Below are positions 18,841-28,018 of a stretch of DNA of 64,000 bases, one piece after another. The notes beneath the pieces are model-generated. The model was not told where the DNA came from. It did no database searches and worked only from the letters and a program-made list of their open reading frames with translations. The position numbers and the translations under genes are program-made. Source of the DNA: Serratia nevei (GTDB lineage Bacteria > Pseudomonadota > Gammaproteobacteria > Enterobacterales > Enterobacteriaceae); the NCBI RefSeq assembly GCF_037948395.1, contig NZ_CP149940.1:2232001-2296000 (forward strand), in the 5' to 3' direction. Numbering within the stretch: the stretch's first letter is position 1; the number at the start of each line of letters is the position of its first letter.

Positions 18841-19695
18841 TTAACCGCCGGTGAGGGCGCTTTGGTTACGCTGTAACGGACGCAGCTTGCTGTACAACAA
18901 GGCGATAACGAACAGCACGGCCTGTACGATGACGATGCAGGGGCCGGTGGCGCCGTCGATGTGGAAGCTGATCAGGGTGCCGAGTACGCAGGAGAACACC
19001 GATACTATCGTCGCCACCATCAGCATGCGGTCGAAGCGGCGGCACAGCATAAAGGCGATGATGCCGGGGGCGATCAGCATGGCGATCACCAGGATCACCC
19101 CCACGGCCTGCAGCGAGGCGACGATGGTCATCGCCAGCAGGCACAGCAGCCCGTAGTGCAGCAGCTTGACCGGCAGGCCAATCACTCGCGCATGATGCGG
19201 ATCGAAGCAGTACAGCATGAAGTCTTTACGCTTGAGCAGCACCACCGCCAGGGTGATGCCGGCGATCAGCAGGGTTTGCTTCAGCTCGCCGTCGGTAATG
19301 CCCAGCATGTTGCCGAACAGAATGTGGCTCAGGTGCTGGTCGGTATCGATGCGCGAGAACAGCACCAGGCCGAAGGCGAACATGCCGGAAAAGACGATGC
19401 CCATCACCGTGTCTTCTTTCACCCGGCTGTTCTCTTTCAGGTAGCCGGTGGCTACCGCGCAAAAGATGCCGGAGAGGAACGCGCCGATCGCCAGCGGGAT
19501 GCCGACCACGAACGCCACCACGATGCCGGGCAGCACCGCGTGCGAGATGGCGTCGCCCATCAGCGACCAGCCTTTGAGCACCAGATAGCAGGAGAGCACG
19601 GCGCACACTACGCCGGTGACGATGGCGGCGACGATCGCCCGCTGCATGAACGGGTAGGCGAAGGGTTCGCTGAGCAGTTGATACAGGGTGTCCAT
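18841..19695 (-). CDS. sitD: Manganese/iron ABC transporter permease SitD
   Basis: Inner-membrane permease (ABC-3 family) of the SitABCD/YfeABCD Mn(II)/Fe(II) importer. 284 aa with eight or so helices: 'MQRAIVAAIVTGVVCAVLSCYLVL', 'SLMGDAISHAVLPGIVVAF' (the family motif S-x-x-G-D-x-x-S-H-x-x-L-P-G), 'GVILVIAMLIAPGIIAFML', and 'FHIDGATGPCIVIVQAVLF'. Its start overlaps the last base of sitC. Paralogous to SitC. Last gene of the operon. Confidence 0.95.
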   Translation of the reverse strand: MDTLYQLLSEPFAYPFMQRAIVAAIVTGVVCAVLSCYLVLKGWSLMGDAISHAVLPGIVVAFVVGIPLAIGAFLSGIFCAVATGYLKENSRVKEDTVMGIVFSGMFAFGLVLFSRIDTDQHLSHILFGNMLGITDGELKQTLLIAGITLAVVLLKRKDFMLYCFDPHHARVIGLPVKLLHYGLLCLLAMTIVASLQAVGVILVIAMLIAPGIIAFMLCRRFDRMLMVATIVSVFSCVLGTLISFHIDGATGPCIVIVQAVLFVIALLYSKLRPLQRNQSALTGG

Positions 19696-20555
19696 CAGCG
19701 GCCTCCGGTTTGCGAATGCGCCACGCGGCGCCGGGACGCCAGCAGGCCGTGTTTCGGCGCGAAGAAGAACGCCGTCAGAAACACCAGCGTTTGCAGGGTG
19801 ACGATCACGCCCCCGGTGGCACCGTCGAGGAAGAAACTCAGGTAGGCGCCGACGCCGCTGGTCAGCGAACCGATGATGATGGCGATGATCACCAGCCGGC
19901 TGAAGCGATCGGTCAGCAGGTAGGCGGTGGCGCCCGGCGTGATCACCATGGCGATCACCAAAATGGCGCCGACGGTTTGCAGCGCGGCGACGGTGCAGGC
20001 GCTAAGCAGGGTGAAGAACAGGATCTTCAGCTTTAGCGGCGACAGGCCGATCGACACCGCGTGGCTTTCGTCGAAGAACACCGCCAGCAGGTCTTTCCAC
20101 ACCAGGCACAGGATCAGCAGCGAAACGCCGATGATGATTTCCACCTGCAGCACGTCTTCGTCGGCGATGCCGAGGATATTGCCGAAGATGATCGACTGTA
20201 CGTTGACCGAGGTGGGGTTGAGCGACACGATCAGCAGGCCGACGGCGAAGAAGGTAGAGAAGATAAAGCCGATGATGGCGTCTTCGCGCAGCCGGGTGAT
20301 ATGGCGCACCAGCGTCATCGCCAGCGCCGCCAGCATGCCGGTGAAGAAAGCGCCGGCGGCGTAGGGCAGGCCGAGGGCGTAGGCGCCGGCTACGCCGGGC
20401 ACCACCGAGTGCGACAGCGCGTCGCCCATCAGCGACCACCCTTTCAACATCAGGTAGGCGGAGAGGAACGCGCAGGCGGCGCCGACGATGGCGCTGACCC
20501 AGATGGCTTTCACCATGTAGTTATAACTGAAAGGTTGCAGCAGAAGGTCCAGCAT
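19695..20555 (-). CDS. sitC: Manganese/iron ABC transporter permease SitC
   Basis: Second ABC-3 permease of the Mn/Fe importer, 286 aa. Shares the 'WSLMGDALSHSVVPGVAGAY' and 'ILVIAMVITPGATAYLL' motifs with SitD. The start shares one base with the sitB stop (TGATG-type junction), so translation is coupled. SitC/SitD form the channel. Confidence 0.95.
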   Translation of the reverse strand: MLDLLLQPFSYNYMVKAIWVSAIVGAACAFLSAYLMLKGWSLMGDALSHSVVPGVAGAYALGLPYAAGAFFTGMLAALAMTLVRHITRLREDAIIGFIFSTFFAVGLLIVSLNPTSVNVQSIIFGNILGIADEDVLQVEIIIGVSLLILCLVWKDLLAVFFDESHAVSIGLSPLKLKILFFTLLSACTVAALQTVGAILVIAMVITPGATAYLLTDRFSRLVIIAIIIGSLTSGVGAYLSFFLDGATGGVIVTLQTLVFLTAFFFAPKHGLLASRRRVAHSQTGGR

Positions 20556-21445
20556 CAGGATTGTTTCTCCCTGGCCTGGCTGTTGGCCGGCGGATCGCTC
20601 TTGGTGTGGCCGTAGAACACCGCGGGGCGTTCATCGTCGGTCAACACCGTAACGGTGCGCGGATCGTTGTCGTCGTGCAGATCCGGGCCGGAGAGGTTGA
20701 TATGGCGCAGCACGCCGCCGAACGCCTGTTCCAGGTTGCTCTGGGTGAAGGTGGTCTCGGTCGGGCCGGCGGCCAGCACAGTGCGGTTGATGAGGATCAC
20801 CCGATCGCAAAACTCCGGCACGCTGCCGAGGTTATGGGTGGAAACCAGGATCAGGTGCCCCTCGTCGCGCAGCGCGCGCAGCAGCTTGATAATGGCGTTC
20901 TCGGTTTTTACATCCACGCCGGTGAACGGCTCGTCCAGCAGCAGTACCGTGCCCTGTTGCGCCAGCGCGCGCGCCAGAAACACGCGTTTTTTCTGGCCGC
21001 CGGACAGCTCGCCGATCTGCCGGCTGCGCAACTCGCTCAGGCCGACGCGTTCCAGCGCCTTGTCGACCCGCAGCCGGTCTTCGCGCGACGGGATGCGCAG
21101 GAAGTTCATCTTGCCGTAACGGCCCATCATCACCACGTCTTCCACCAGCACCGGGAAGTTCCAGTCGACGTCTTCGGTCTGCGGCACGTAGGCGATCAGG
21201 TTCTTTTTCAGCGCGTCCGCCACCGGTTTGTCGCTCAGCGACACCTGGCCGGCAGTGGGCCTGACCAGGCCCATGATGCTTTTGAACAGCGTCGATTTGC
21301 CGCTGCCGTTGACGCCGACCAGCGCGCAGATCGAACCGCCGCTCAGGGTAAAGCTGGCGTTGTGAATGGCGGTGTGCCCGTTGTTGTAGGTTACGGTGAC
21401 GTCGTCCACGTTCAATTCAGGGCGGACAAACGGTTCATGGGTCAT
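20555..21445 (-). CDS. sitB: Manganese/iron ABC transporter ATP-binding protein SitB
   Basis: ATPase of the SitABCD importer, 296 aa. Walker A 'GVNGSGKST' at about 43-51, signature '[16 protein letters not shown]', Walker B '[12 protein letters not shown]', H-loop 'VSTHN'. The C-terminal ~45 residues after the ABC domain are a variable tail. Overlaps the sitA stop by four bases. Confidence 0.95.
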   Translation of the reverse strand: MTHEPFVRPELNVDDVTVTYNNGHTAIHNASFTLSGGSICALVGVNGSGKSTLFKSIMGLVRPTAGQVSLSDKPVADALKKNLIAYVPQTEDVDWNFPVLVEDVVMMGRYGKMNFLRIPSREDRLRVDKALERVGLSELRSRQIGELSGGQKKRVFLARALAQQGTVLLLDEPFTGVDVKTENAIIKLLRALRDEGHLILVSTHNLGSVPEFCDRVILINRTVLAAGPTETTFTQSNLEQAFGGVLRHINLSGPDLHDDNDPRTVTVLTDDERPAVFYGHTKSDPPANSQAREKQS

Positions 21446-22386
21446 TGATCGAATCCTTTGGCGATGGTTTGCACGGTGGTGTTGAGCAGGTCGATATAGG
21501 TCGGCACCGGGCCATCGCGGGTGGACAGTGAATCCACGTACAGCACGCCGCCGTATTTGGCGCCGGTCTCTTTCGCCACCTGCTTGGCCGGCTTGTCGGA
21601 AATGGTGCTCTCGCTGAACACCACCGGAATATGGTGGGCGCGCACCGCGTCGATCACCCGGCGCACCTGCTGCGGCGAGCCTTGCTCATCGGCGTTGATC
21701 GGCCAAAGATAAACTTCTTTCAGCTGGTAGTCCTGCGCCAGATAGCTGAAGGCGCCTTCGCTGGTCACCAGCCAACGCTGTGCGGCAGGAATGCGCGCCA
21801 GGCGTTCGCGCAGCGGGGCGTCCAGCGCGCCGATCTTCTCTGCGTAGGCCTTGGCGTTGCGGTTGTAGGTTTCTGCATGGGCCGGATCGTGCTCTACCAG
21901 CGCCTTACGGATGTTCTCGATGTACACCAGCGCGTTGCTCGGCGACATCCAGGCATGCGGGTTCGGGTTGCCGTTATACGGCCCTTCGCGGATCGGCAGT
22001 GGGGTGATGCCTTCGGTCACGACCGCCGCCGGCACCTGCTTGATGTTCTCGAAGAAGCGCTGGAACCAGCGTTCCAGGTTCATGCCGTTCCACAGGATCA
22101 GATCGGCGTGCTGCGCCTTGACGATGTCGCGCGGGGTAGGTTGATAGTCGTGGATCTCGGCACCCGGTTTGGTGATGGATTCTACCACGGCGGCGTCACC
22201 CGCCACGTTCTGGGCGATGTCCTGAATGATGGTAAAGGTGGTCACCACGCGCAGCTTCTTTTCCGCCAGCGCGTGTGGGCTGGCCATAGCGGCGCCGAGC
22301 AGCAGGCAGGCGAGCGTGAAAGGGCGTAACAGTGCGGCAGCGCGGGGAAGGCGACTACGGCGAAAAGCGCAACTTATCAATGGCAT
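21442..22386 (-). CDS. sitA: Periplasmic Mn/Fe-binding protein SitA
   Basis: Metal-binding receptor of cluster A-I (ZnuA/PsaA/SitA), 314 aa. Signal peptide to about residue 41 (SPHALA-EKK) with a long basic N-region. Ligands expected by family: His in '[10 protein letters not shown]', His in '[10 protein letters not shown]', Glu in 'TSEGAFSYL' and Asp in 'VLYVDSLS'. The Glu at the third position and the absence of a His-rich loop fit Mn/Fe rather than Zn receptors. GGAGA is seven bases before the ATG. A strong Fur box lies upstream. Confidence 0.95.
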   Translation of the reverse strand: MPLISCAFRRSRLPRAAALLRPFTLACLLLGAAMASPHALAEKKLRVVTTFTIIQDIAQNVAGDAAVVESITKPGAEIHDYQPTPRDIVKAQHADLILWNGMNLERWFQRFFENIKQVPAAVVTEGITPLPIREGPYNGNPNPHAWMSPSNALVYIENIRKALVEHDPAHAETYNRNAKAYAEKIGALDAPLRERLARIPAAQRWLVTSEGAFSYLAQDYQLKEVYLWPINADEQGSPQQVRRVIDAVRAHHIPVVFSESTISDKPAKQVAKETGAKYGGVLYVDSLSTRDGPVPTYIDLLNTTVQTIAKGFDQ

Positions 22387-22408
22387 GATGACGTCTCCTG
22401 GTTCAAAT

Positions 22409-22427
22409 GAAAATGATTATCAATATC
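22409..22427 (-). promoter_or_regulatory. Fur box of sitABCD
   Basis: On the minus strand the site reads GATATTGATAATCATTTTC, 17 of 19 matches to the Fur consensus GATAATGATAATCATTATC. It starts 23 bases upstream of the sitA ATG. Confidence 0.85.
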
Positions 22428-22517
22428 AATTGAAGCGAAGTCAAGCGTCACTTGCCCACCGCCGGCGGGGTATTTCTCCAACTGAAAAAATAATACCGTC
22501 CGGGGAGTTATAGCATT

Positions 22518-22817
22518 TTATGTATCAGTATGTAACCGCTGAAGGTAGTCCTTACAGCTGCATATAGTCACCTCAGGCTGTTTTCCCAAGGCCAACTGCC
22601 CGAACCCCTGCGCCAGCCGCTGTACATCCTCTTGATCCAGCACGGTTATAAACGCAAAACTGTTGCTGCCGAGTTCGTGGTGAACGCCATTCTCGTCTGT
22701 CACCGACGTGACAAAACCCTCCCGCGTCAATTGCCCGGTCAGCTTCGCCAGGTCGGTCAATCCTTCTTCCTGATAGCGAAAAGTCACCACAAAGCAGCTT
22801 GTTGCAGATTGACTCAT
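22518..22817 (-). CDS. GhoS-like small protein (type V antitoxin family), no visible GhoT partner
   Basis: 99 aa, cytosolic. Resembles E. coli GhoS (DUF2622), an endoribonuclease antitoxin that cuts ghoT mRNA: the N-terminal beta strand 'CFVVTFRYQ', then 'VTDENGVHHELGSNSFAF' (GhoS has a DE-x-G-I...L-x-x-NSFA segment) and a C-terminal 'YLQRLHTDT'. The pattern suggests the same ferredoxin-like fold. Ribosome site GAGGTG is well placed. No small hydrophobic GhoT-like frame is present on either side (sitA promoter on one side, emtA on the other). Assignment is by remembered similarity. Confidence 0.6.
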   Translation of the reverse strand: MSQSATSCFVVTFRYQEEGLTDLAKLTGQLTREGFVTSVTDENGVHHELGSNSFAFITVLDQEDVQRLAQGFGQLALGKQPEVTICSCKDYLQRLHTDT

Positions 22818-22926
22818 AAATCACCTCTTGGTATATGGATAGCTTGAGATTAGTCCAAAAAATTACTGCAGGTGTCCTTACAAGTTGTATATGCTACGCA
22901 ACTCATTGAAAGGAGTGAGGGATTCT

Positions 22927-23592
22927 GTGAAAACAAAAATAGGTTGCCTTACGGCAATTTTACTTTTGTCGGGGTGCGCCAAAGACCCGCAAACGGCAAG
23001 CAATATTTCAGGCAGTGGCACAACACGCGGCGGTTGGTTAAAACCCCCTCCGCAGGCACCGGTAAACCGCACAGGCACGCCGGTTGTTTATAACGATTAC
23101 ATTCGTCAGGCCGCCAGCAACTATGGCGTCGACGAAACGCTGATTAAAGCGATTATTCAGGTGGAGTCCGGGTTTAACCCGAACGTGGTCAGCACCTCGA
23201 ACGCAGTGGGATTGATGCAGCTTAAGGCTTCTACCGCCGGCCGCGACGCCTATCGCATGAAAGGACGAAGCGGGCAACCCAGCTCGCGAGAGCTGAAGGA
23301 TCCGGCGGTCAATATTGATCTGGGAACGGCCTATATCAATATTCTTCAAAGCCAGCAGCTAGCCGGGATCAACAACCCACAGACTTTGCGTTATGCCACC
23401 ATCGTTTCGTACGTGAACGGGGCGGGCGCCATGTTGCGCACCTTCTCCTCGGACAAGCGCGTGGCGGTCAATCGCATCAATCAGATGAGCCCGGATGAGT
23501 TTTATCAGCACATCCAGAAAAAGCACCCGGCACCGCAGGCGCCGCGCTATTTGTGGAAGGTGACCACCGCCTACCAGGCGATGTCGCCGTAG
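22927..23592 (+). CDS. emtA: Endo-type membrane-bound lytic murein transglycosylase A (lipoprotein)
   Basis: Outer-membrane lipoprotein that cleaves the glycan strands of peptidoglycan internally (EmtA/MltE). The GTG start gives a 221-aa precursor with a typical lipoprotein signal and lipobox LLSGC (Cys17); the frame opens 14 codons earlier, with an ATG at 22891 as an alternative. The SLT domain begins at about residue 55: catalytic Glu80 in 'IIQVESGFNPN', 'SNAVGLMQLKAST', 'VSYVNGAGAMLRTFSSD', and 'HPAPQAPRYLWK', matching E. coli EmtA closely. GAGGG precedes the GTG by five bases. Confidence 0.92.
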   Translation: MKTKIGCLTAILLLSGCAKDPQTASNISGSGTTRGGWLKPPPQAPVNRTGTPVVYNDYIRQAASNYGVDETLIKAIIQVESGFNPNVVSTSNAVGLMQLKASTAGRDAYRMKGRSGQPSSRELKDPAVNIDLGTAYINILQSQQLAGINNPQTLRYATIVSYVNGAGAMLRTFSSDKRVAVNRINQMSPDEFYQHIQKKHPAPQAPRYLWKVTTAYQAMSP

Positions 23593-23608
23593 CCTGCCAT
23601 CCTTCTTC

Positions 23609-23640
23609 AAATCGGCCGCTGAACGCGGCCGATTTTGTTT
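23609..23640 (+). terminator. Terminator of emtA
   Basis: AAATCGGCCGC-TGAAC-GCGGCCGATTTTG: 11-bp stem with a short T-run, 17 bases after the stop. Confidence 0.85.
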
Positions 23641-23901
23641 CCGGCGCCGTTCCAGTGCGCGACCTACTTCTCATTTTTCGTTATTTCCTCTCCGCTTATC
23701 GGAAAAACCGCACAAAAAGTTAAATTTACGTTAGCAGATAAATCTTTACGTTCATTCAATAAGTTACCGGTAACATTTTTGCTTTTGCGCGCATTGTGAC
23801 CTTCAATAAATATACAAATAAGTAACAAATTATTTTAAAAACCCGTATCGATCGCAAGGTTGCGGTTAAATAGTTGTGACTATCTTTGGATGGAATGTGA
23901 C

Positions 23902-24627
23902 ATGTCGAACCATAAAACCAACAATTCGCGGCGCGATTTCTTGTTGAAATCGATGACCTTAATTCCTGCGGCGGTAATTGGTGGCAGCGGCGTTGGCGCG
24001 CTGACGGCACCGACACCGGCGGTCGCGGCCTCGAACACCACAACGCAGAACGATTACCAACCGACCTTTTTCACCCCGGAAGAGTGGGCCTTCATCAAGG
24101 CCGCCGTTGCGCGCCTGATCCCGGCCGACGAACGCGGCCCCGGCGCACTGGAAGCCGGCGTGCCGGAGTTTATCGATCGCCAGATGAATACCCCGTACGC
24201 CACCGGCTCCATCTGGTACATGCAGGGGCCGTTCAACCCCGATGTGCCGAAGGAGATGGGCTATCAGCTGCCGCTGGTGCCCAAGCAAATCTACAACCTC
24301 GGCATCAGTGACGCCGACGCCTACAGCAAGAAAACCGCCGGCAAGCCTTTCGCCGAACTGGATGGCGCGCAGCAAGACGCCATGCTGCAAAAGTTCGAGT
24401 CCGGCGAGGCGGAGTTCCAGCAGCTGCCGTCGAAACTGTTCTTCTCCTATCTGCTGCAAAACACCCGCGAAGGTTTCTTCAGCGATCCTATCCATGGCGG
24501 CAACAAAGACATGGTGGGCTGGAAGCTGATTAATTTTCCGGGCGCGCGCGCCGATTTTATGGACTGGGTTGAGCGAGGGGAGCGTTATCCCTTCCCGCCG
24601 GTCTCGATTCGTGGGGAGAGGGGCTAA
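23902..24627 (+). CDS. Gluconate 2-dehydrogenase, small (gamma) subunit with Tat signal
   Basis: Subunit 3 of the membrane-bound gluconate 2-dehydrogenase complex, which oxidises D-gluconate to 2-ketogluconate in the periplasm. 241 aa. N-terminal twin-arginine signal 'SRRDFLLKS' (residues 9-17) followed by a hydrophobic stretch and AVAA-S cleavage. Mature part: '[22 protein letters not shown]', typical of the Gluconate_2-dh3 family. Start at ATG 23902 rather than the upstream open frame because it gives an uninterrupted Tat signal. The large subunit starts two bases after this stop and lacks its own signal, so this subunit probably carries it across. Confidence 0.93.
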   Translation: MSNHKTNNSRRDFLLKSMTLIPAAVIGGSGVGALTAPTPAVAASNTTTQNDYQPTFFTPEEWAFIKAAVARLIPADERGPGALEAGVPEFIDRQMNTPYATGSIWYMQGPFNPDVPKEMGYQLPLVPKQIYNLGISDADAYSKKTAGKPFAELDGAQQDAMLQKFESGEAEFQQLPSKLFFSYLLQNTREGFFSDPIHGGNKDMVGWKLINFPGARADFMDWVERGERYPFPPVSIRGERG

Positions 24628-24629
24628 TC

Positions 24630-26411
24630 ATGGCAACGGTAATGAAAAAAGTAGATGCGGTGATCGTCGGCTTCGGCTGGGTGGGCGCGATCATGGCCAA
24701 AGAGCTGACCGAGGCCGGCCTCAACGTGGTGGCGCTGGAGCGCGGCCCGATGCGCGACACCTATCCGGACGGGTCTTATCCGCAGGTGATCGATGAGCTG
24801 ACCTATAACATCCGCCGCAAGCTGTTCCAGGATCTGTCGAAAAGCACCGTCACCATTCGTCACAACAGCAGCCAGACCGCGGTGCCTTACCGTCAGTTGG
24901 CGGCGTTCCTGCCGGGCACCGGCGTCGGCGGCGCCGGCCTGCACTGGTCGGGCGTGCATTTCCGCGTCGATCCGATCGAACTGCGCATGCGCAGCCACTA
25001 TGAAGAGCGCTACGGCAAAAACTTCATTCCGAAGGACATGACCATCCAGGACTTCGGCGTGACCTACGACGAGCTGGAACCGTTCTTCGACAAAGCGGAG
25101 AAAGTGTTCGGCACCTCCGGCACCGCCTGGACCATCAAAGGGCAGAAAGTGGCGCAGAAGGGCGGCAACCGCTTTGCTGCAGATCGCTCCAGCGACTTCC
25201 CGCTGCCGGCGCAGAAAAATACCTACTCCGCCCAGCTGTTCGAGAAAGCGGCGCTGGAGGTGGGTTACCACCCTTACAACCTGCCGTCCGCCAACACCTC
25301 GGACTCTTACACCAACCCGTACGGCGCGCAGATGGGCCCGTGCAACTTCTGTGGTTTCTGCAGCGGCTACGCCTGCTACATGTATTCCAAAGCTTCGCCG
25401 AACGTCAACATTCTGCCGGCGCTGCGCATGGAAAAACGCTTCGAGCTGCGCACCAACGCCAACGTGCTGAAGGTCAACCTGACCGACGACAAGTCCCGCG
25501 CTACCGGCGTGAACTACGTCGATGCGCAGGGCCGCGAGATTGAACAGCCAGCCGATCTGGTGATCCTGGGCGCGTTCCAGTTCCACAACGTGCACCTGAT
25601 GCTGCTGTCCGGCATCGGCAAGCCTTACGATCCGGTGACCGGCGAAGGCGTGGTCGGGCGCAACTTCGCCTACCAGAACATGACCACCATCAAGGCGTTC
25701 TTCGATAAAGACGTGTTTACCAACCCGTTCATCGGCGCCGGCGGCAACGGCGTGGGCGTGGACGACTTCAACGCCGATAACTTCGACCACGCTAAAGAAG
25801 GCTTCGTCGGCGGTTCGCCGTTCTGGGTCAACCAGGCGGGCACCAAGCCGATCTCCGGCCTGCCGACCCCGCCGGGCACCCCAGCCTGGGGCAGCAAGTG
25901 GAAAGCGGCGGTGGCGGATGCCTACACCCACCACGTTTCGATGGACGCCCACGGCGCACACCAGTCGTACCGCAACAACTATCTGGATCTCGATCCCAAC
26001 TACAAGAACGTCTTTGGCCAGCCGCTGCTGCGCATGACGTTCGACTGGCAGGAAAACGATATCAAGATGGCGCAGTTCATGTACGACAAGATGGCGCCGA
26101 TTGCCAAGGCGATGAACCCGAAACTGATCGCCGGCAGCCCGAAAAACGCCAACAGCCACTTCGATACCACCAGCTACCAGACCACCCACATGAACGGCGG
26201 CGCGGTAATGGGGGAAGATCCGAAGACCAGCGCGGTCAACCGCTATCTGCAGAGCTGGGACGTGCACAACGTGTTCTCGATCGGTGCCTCGGCCTTCCCG
26301 CAGGGGCTGGGCTACAACCCGACCGGCACCGTGGCGGCGCTGGCTTACTGGTCTGCCCGCGCTATTCGCGAGCAGTATCTGAAAAACCCAGGCCCATTGG
26401 TGCAGGCATAA
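24630..26411 (+). CDS. Gluconate 2-dehydrogenase, FAD-binding large (alpha) subunit
   Basis: Catalytic flavoprotein of the GMC oxidoreductase family, 593 aa. FAD dinucleotide-binding motif 'VDAVIVGFGWVGAIMAKEL' at 8-26 ending in 'VVALERG'; 'GTGVGGAGLHWSGV' around 96-109; catalytic 'THMNGGAVMG' and C-terminal 'ASAFPQGLGYNPTGTVAALAYW'. A cysteine cluster at 238, 241, 244 and 249 (GPCNFCGFCSGYACY) corresponds to the iron-sulfur site known in FAD-dependent glucose/gluconate dehydrogenases. Electrons then pass to the cytochrome subunit. No signal peptide. Confidence 0.95.
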   Translation: MATVMKKVDAVIVGFGWVGAIMAKELTEAGLNVVALERGPMRDTYPDGSYPQVIDELTYNIRRKLFQDLSKSTVTIRHNSSQTAVPYRQLAAFLPGTGVGGAGLHWSGVHFRVDPIELRMRSHYEERYGKNFIPKDMTIQDFGVTYDELEPFFDKAEKVFGTSGTAWTIKGQKVAQKGGNRFAADRSSDFPLPAQKNTYSAQLFEKAALEVGYHPYNLPSANTSDSYTNPYGAQMGPCNFCGFCSGYACYMYSKASPNVNILPALRMEKRFELRTNANVLKVNLTDDKSRATGVNYVDAQGREIEQPADLVILGAFQFHNVHLMLLSGIGKPYDPVTGEGVVGRNFAYQNMTTIKAFFDKDVFTNPFIGAGGNGVGVDDFNADNFDHAKEGFVGGSPFWVNQAGTKPISGLPTPPGTPAWGSKWKAAVADAYTHHVSMDAHGAHQSYRNNYLDLDPNYKNVFGQPLLRMTFDWQENDIKMAQFMYDKMAPIAKAMNPKLIAGSPKNANSHFDTTSYQTTHMNGGAVMGEDPKTSAVNRYLQSWDVHNVFSIGASAFPQGLGYNPTGTVAALAYWSARAIREQYLKNPGPLVQA

Positions 26412-26423
26412 GGACGGCGAACG

Positions 26424-27761
26424 ATGAAAGCATTTGTACCGGCACTGGTTCTCAGTGCAGTGAGTTTTTCCGTTTGGGCGCAGGACGCCACCGTCAGCAG
26501 CGAGCTTATCAAGCGCGGTGAATACCTGGCGCGCGCCGGCGACTGCGTGGCCTGCCACACCGACGGCAAGAGCGGCAAAACCTTCGCCGGCGGTCTGGCG
26601 ATGGAGACGCCGATCGGCACCATCTACTCCACCAACATCACGCCGGACAAGAAAACCGGCATCGGCGATTACAGCTTCGAGGATTTCGACAACGCGGTGC
26701 GTAAGGGCGTAGCCAAAAACGGCAGCACCCTGTACCCAGCGATGCCGTACCCGTCGTTCGCGCTGGTGAAAGAGGAAGACATGCGCGCCATGTATGCCTA
26801 TTTCATGCACGGCGTGCAGCCGGTGGAGCAGGCCAACAAGGATTCCGACATCCCGTGGCCGCTGTCGATGCGCTGGCCGCTGAGCATCTGGCGCGGCATG
26901 TTTGCGCCGTCGCCGGCGGACTTCGTGGCTGACGCCAAAGCCGATCCGGTGATTGAACGCGGTCGTTATCTGGTGGAAGGCCTGGGCCACTGCGGCGCTT
27001 GCCATACCCCGCGCAGCATCACCATGCAGGAAAAAGCGTTGAGCAACAGCGAAAGCGACGACTATCTGTCCGGCAGCAACGCGCCGATCGACGGCTGGGT
27101 GGCTTCCAGCTTGCGCAGCGACCGTAAGGATGGCCTGGGCAGCTGGAGCGAAGCCGAGCTGACCGAGTTCCTGAAAACCGGCCGTAACGACAAGGCGATC
27201 GTGTTTGGCGGCATGAGCGACGTGGTGGAGCACAGCCTGCAATACCTGAGCGACGACGATCTGACCGCCATCGCACGCTACCTGAAATCGCTTCCGCCGA
27301 AAGACGGCAAACAGCAGGCGGCGCCGGTCGAAGACAGCGTGGCCAAGGATCTGTGGCGCGGCGACGACAGCAAGCCCGGCGCGGCGCTGTATGTCGATAA
27401 CTGCGCGGCCTGCCACCGCACCGACGGCGTGGGCTACAAGCGCGCCTTCCCGTCGCTGAAGGGCAACCCGGTGGTGCAGACCGAGGACGCGACCTCGCTG
27501 ATCCACATCGTGCTGACCGGCAACACTACGCCGGCGGTGCAGGGGGCGGTGTCCAACATCACCATGCCGCCGTTCGGCTGGCGTTTGAACGATCAGCAGG
27601 TGGCGGACGTGGTGAACTTCATCCGTACCAGCTGGGGCAACAGCGCCAAACCGGTGAGCGCCTCCGACGTGGCCGACGTGCGTAAAGACCGCTCGATGAT
27701 CCGCGACGAGAAGGAGATGGGCAGCGCCGAGGTGCCGGACCATCCGGACGCGAAGAAGTAA
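26424..27761 (+). CDS. Gluconate 2-dehydrogenase, triheme cytochrome c subunit
   Basis: Membrane-associated cytochrome c subunit that passes electrons from the flavoprotein to ubiquinone. 445 aa. Sec signal to about residue 20 (SVWAQ-D). Three CxxCH heme sites: CVACH 41-45, CGACH 190-194 and CAACH 327-331, each followed by a distal Met region (for example 'YPAMPYPSF', 'ITMPPFGW'). Third gene of the operon, 12 bases after the large subunit. The trio allows direct periplasmic oxidation of gluconate, a known Serratia trait. Confidence 0.95.
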   Translation: MKAFVPALVLSAVSFSVWAQDATVSSELIKRGEYLARAGDCVACHTDGKSGKTFAGGLAMETPIGTIYSTNITPDKKTGIGDYSFEDFDNAVRKGVAKNGSTLYPAMPYPSFALVKEEDMRAMYAYFMHGVQPVEQANKDSDIPWPLSMRWPLSIWRGMFAPSPADFVADAKADPVIERGRYLVEGLGHCGACHTPRSITMQEKALSNSESDDYLSGSNAPIDGWVASSLRSDRKDGLGSWSEAELTEFLKTGRNDKAIVFGGMSDVVEHSLQYLSDDDLTAIARYLKSLPPKDGKQQAAPVEDSVAKDLWRGDDSKPGAALYVDNCAACHRTDGVGYKRAFPSLKGNPVVQTEDATSLIHIVLTGNTTPAVQGAVSNITMPPFGWRLNDQQVADVVNFIRTSWGNSAKPVSASDVADVRKDRSMIRDEKEMGSAEVPDHPDAKK

Positions 27762-27765
27762 ACCG

Positions 27766-27798
27766 CTTAAGGGCTCCGCAAGGGGCCCTTAGTTTTTT
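27766..27798 (+). terminator. Terminator of the gluconate dehydrogenase operon
   Basis: TTAAGGGCTCC-GCAA-GGGGCCCTTAG followed by TTTTTT, directly after the cytochrome gene. Confidence 0.85.
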
Positions 27799-28018
27799 CT
27801 GTGCATGCCGGTTTTTTCAGCATTTCCTGTTCGCAAATTGCCCGTTCGGCCGATAAAACATAGACCCGCAGGGGATTTTTCATTATCCTTTGCCGTCCTT
27901 TCATCAGGCGTAAGTATGAAATATCGCTTTAATTCACTGATTACTATTAAAAAGTTCGCGGAGAAGGATATCCCGTTAGGCGCAATCGTTGGCGCCGCAG
28001 ATTAAGGTAGACTGTCTC

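Noticed and set aside
24624..27743. A 1039-codon open frame on the minus strand opposite the gluconate dehydrogenase genes
   Set aside because: It mirrors two well-supported genes on the plus strand, is rich in His/Arg/Val typical of antisense frames in GC-rich DNA, and has no domain or ribosome site.
27916..28005. A 29-codon frame just upstream of the HAAAP permease, considered as a leader peptide
   Set aside because: No stretch of a regulatory amino acid, weak ribosome site, and no attenuator hairpin between it and the permease.
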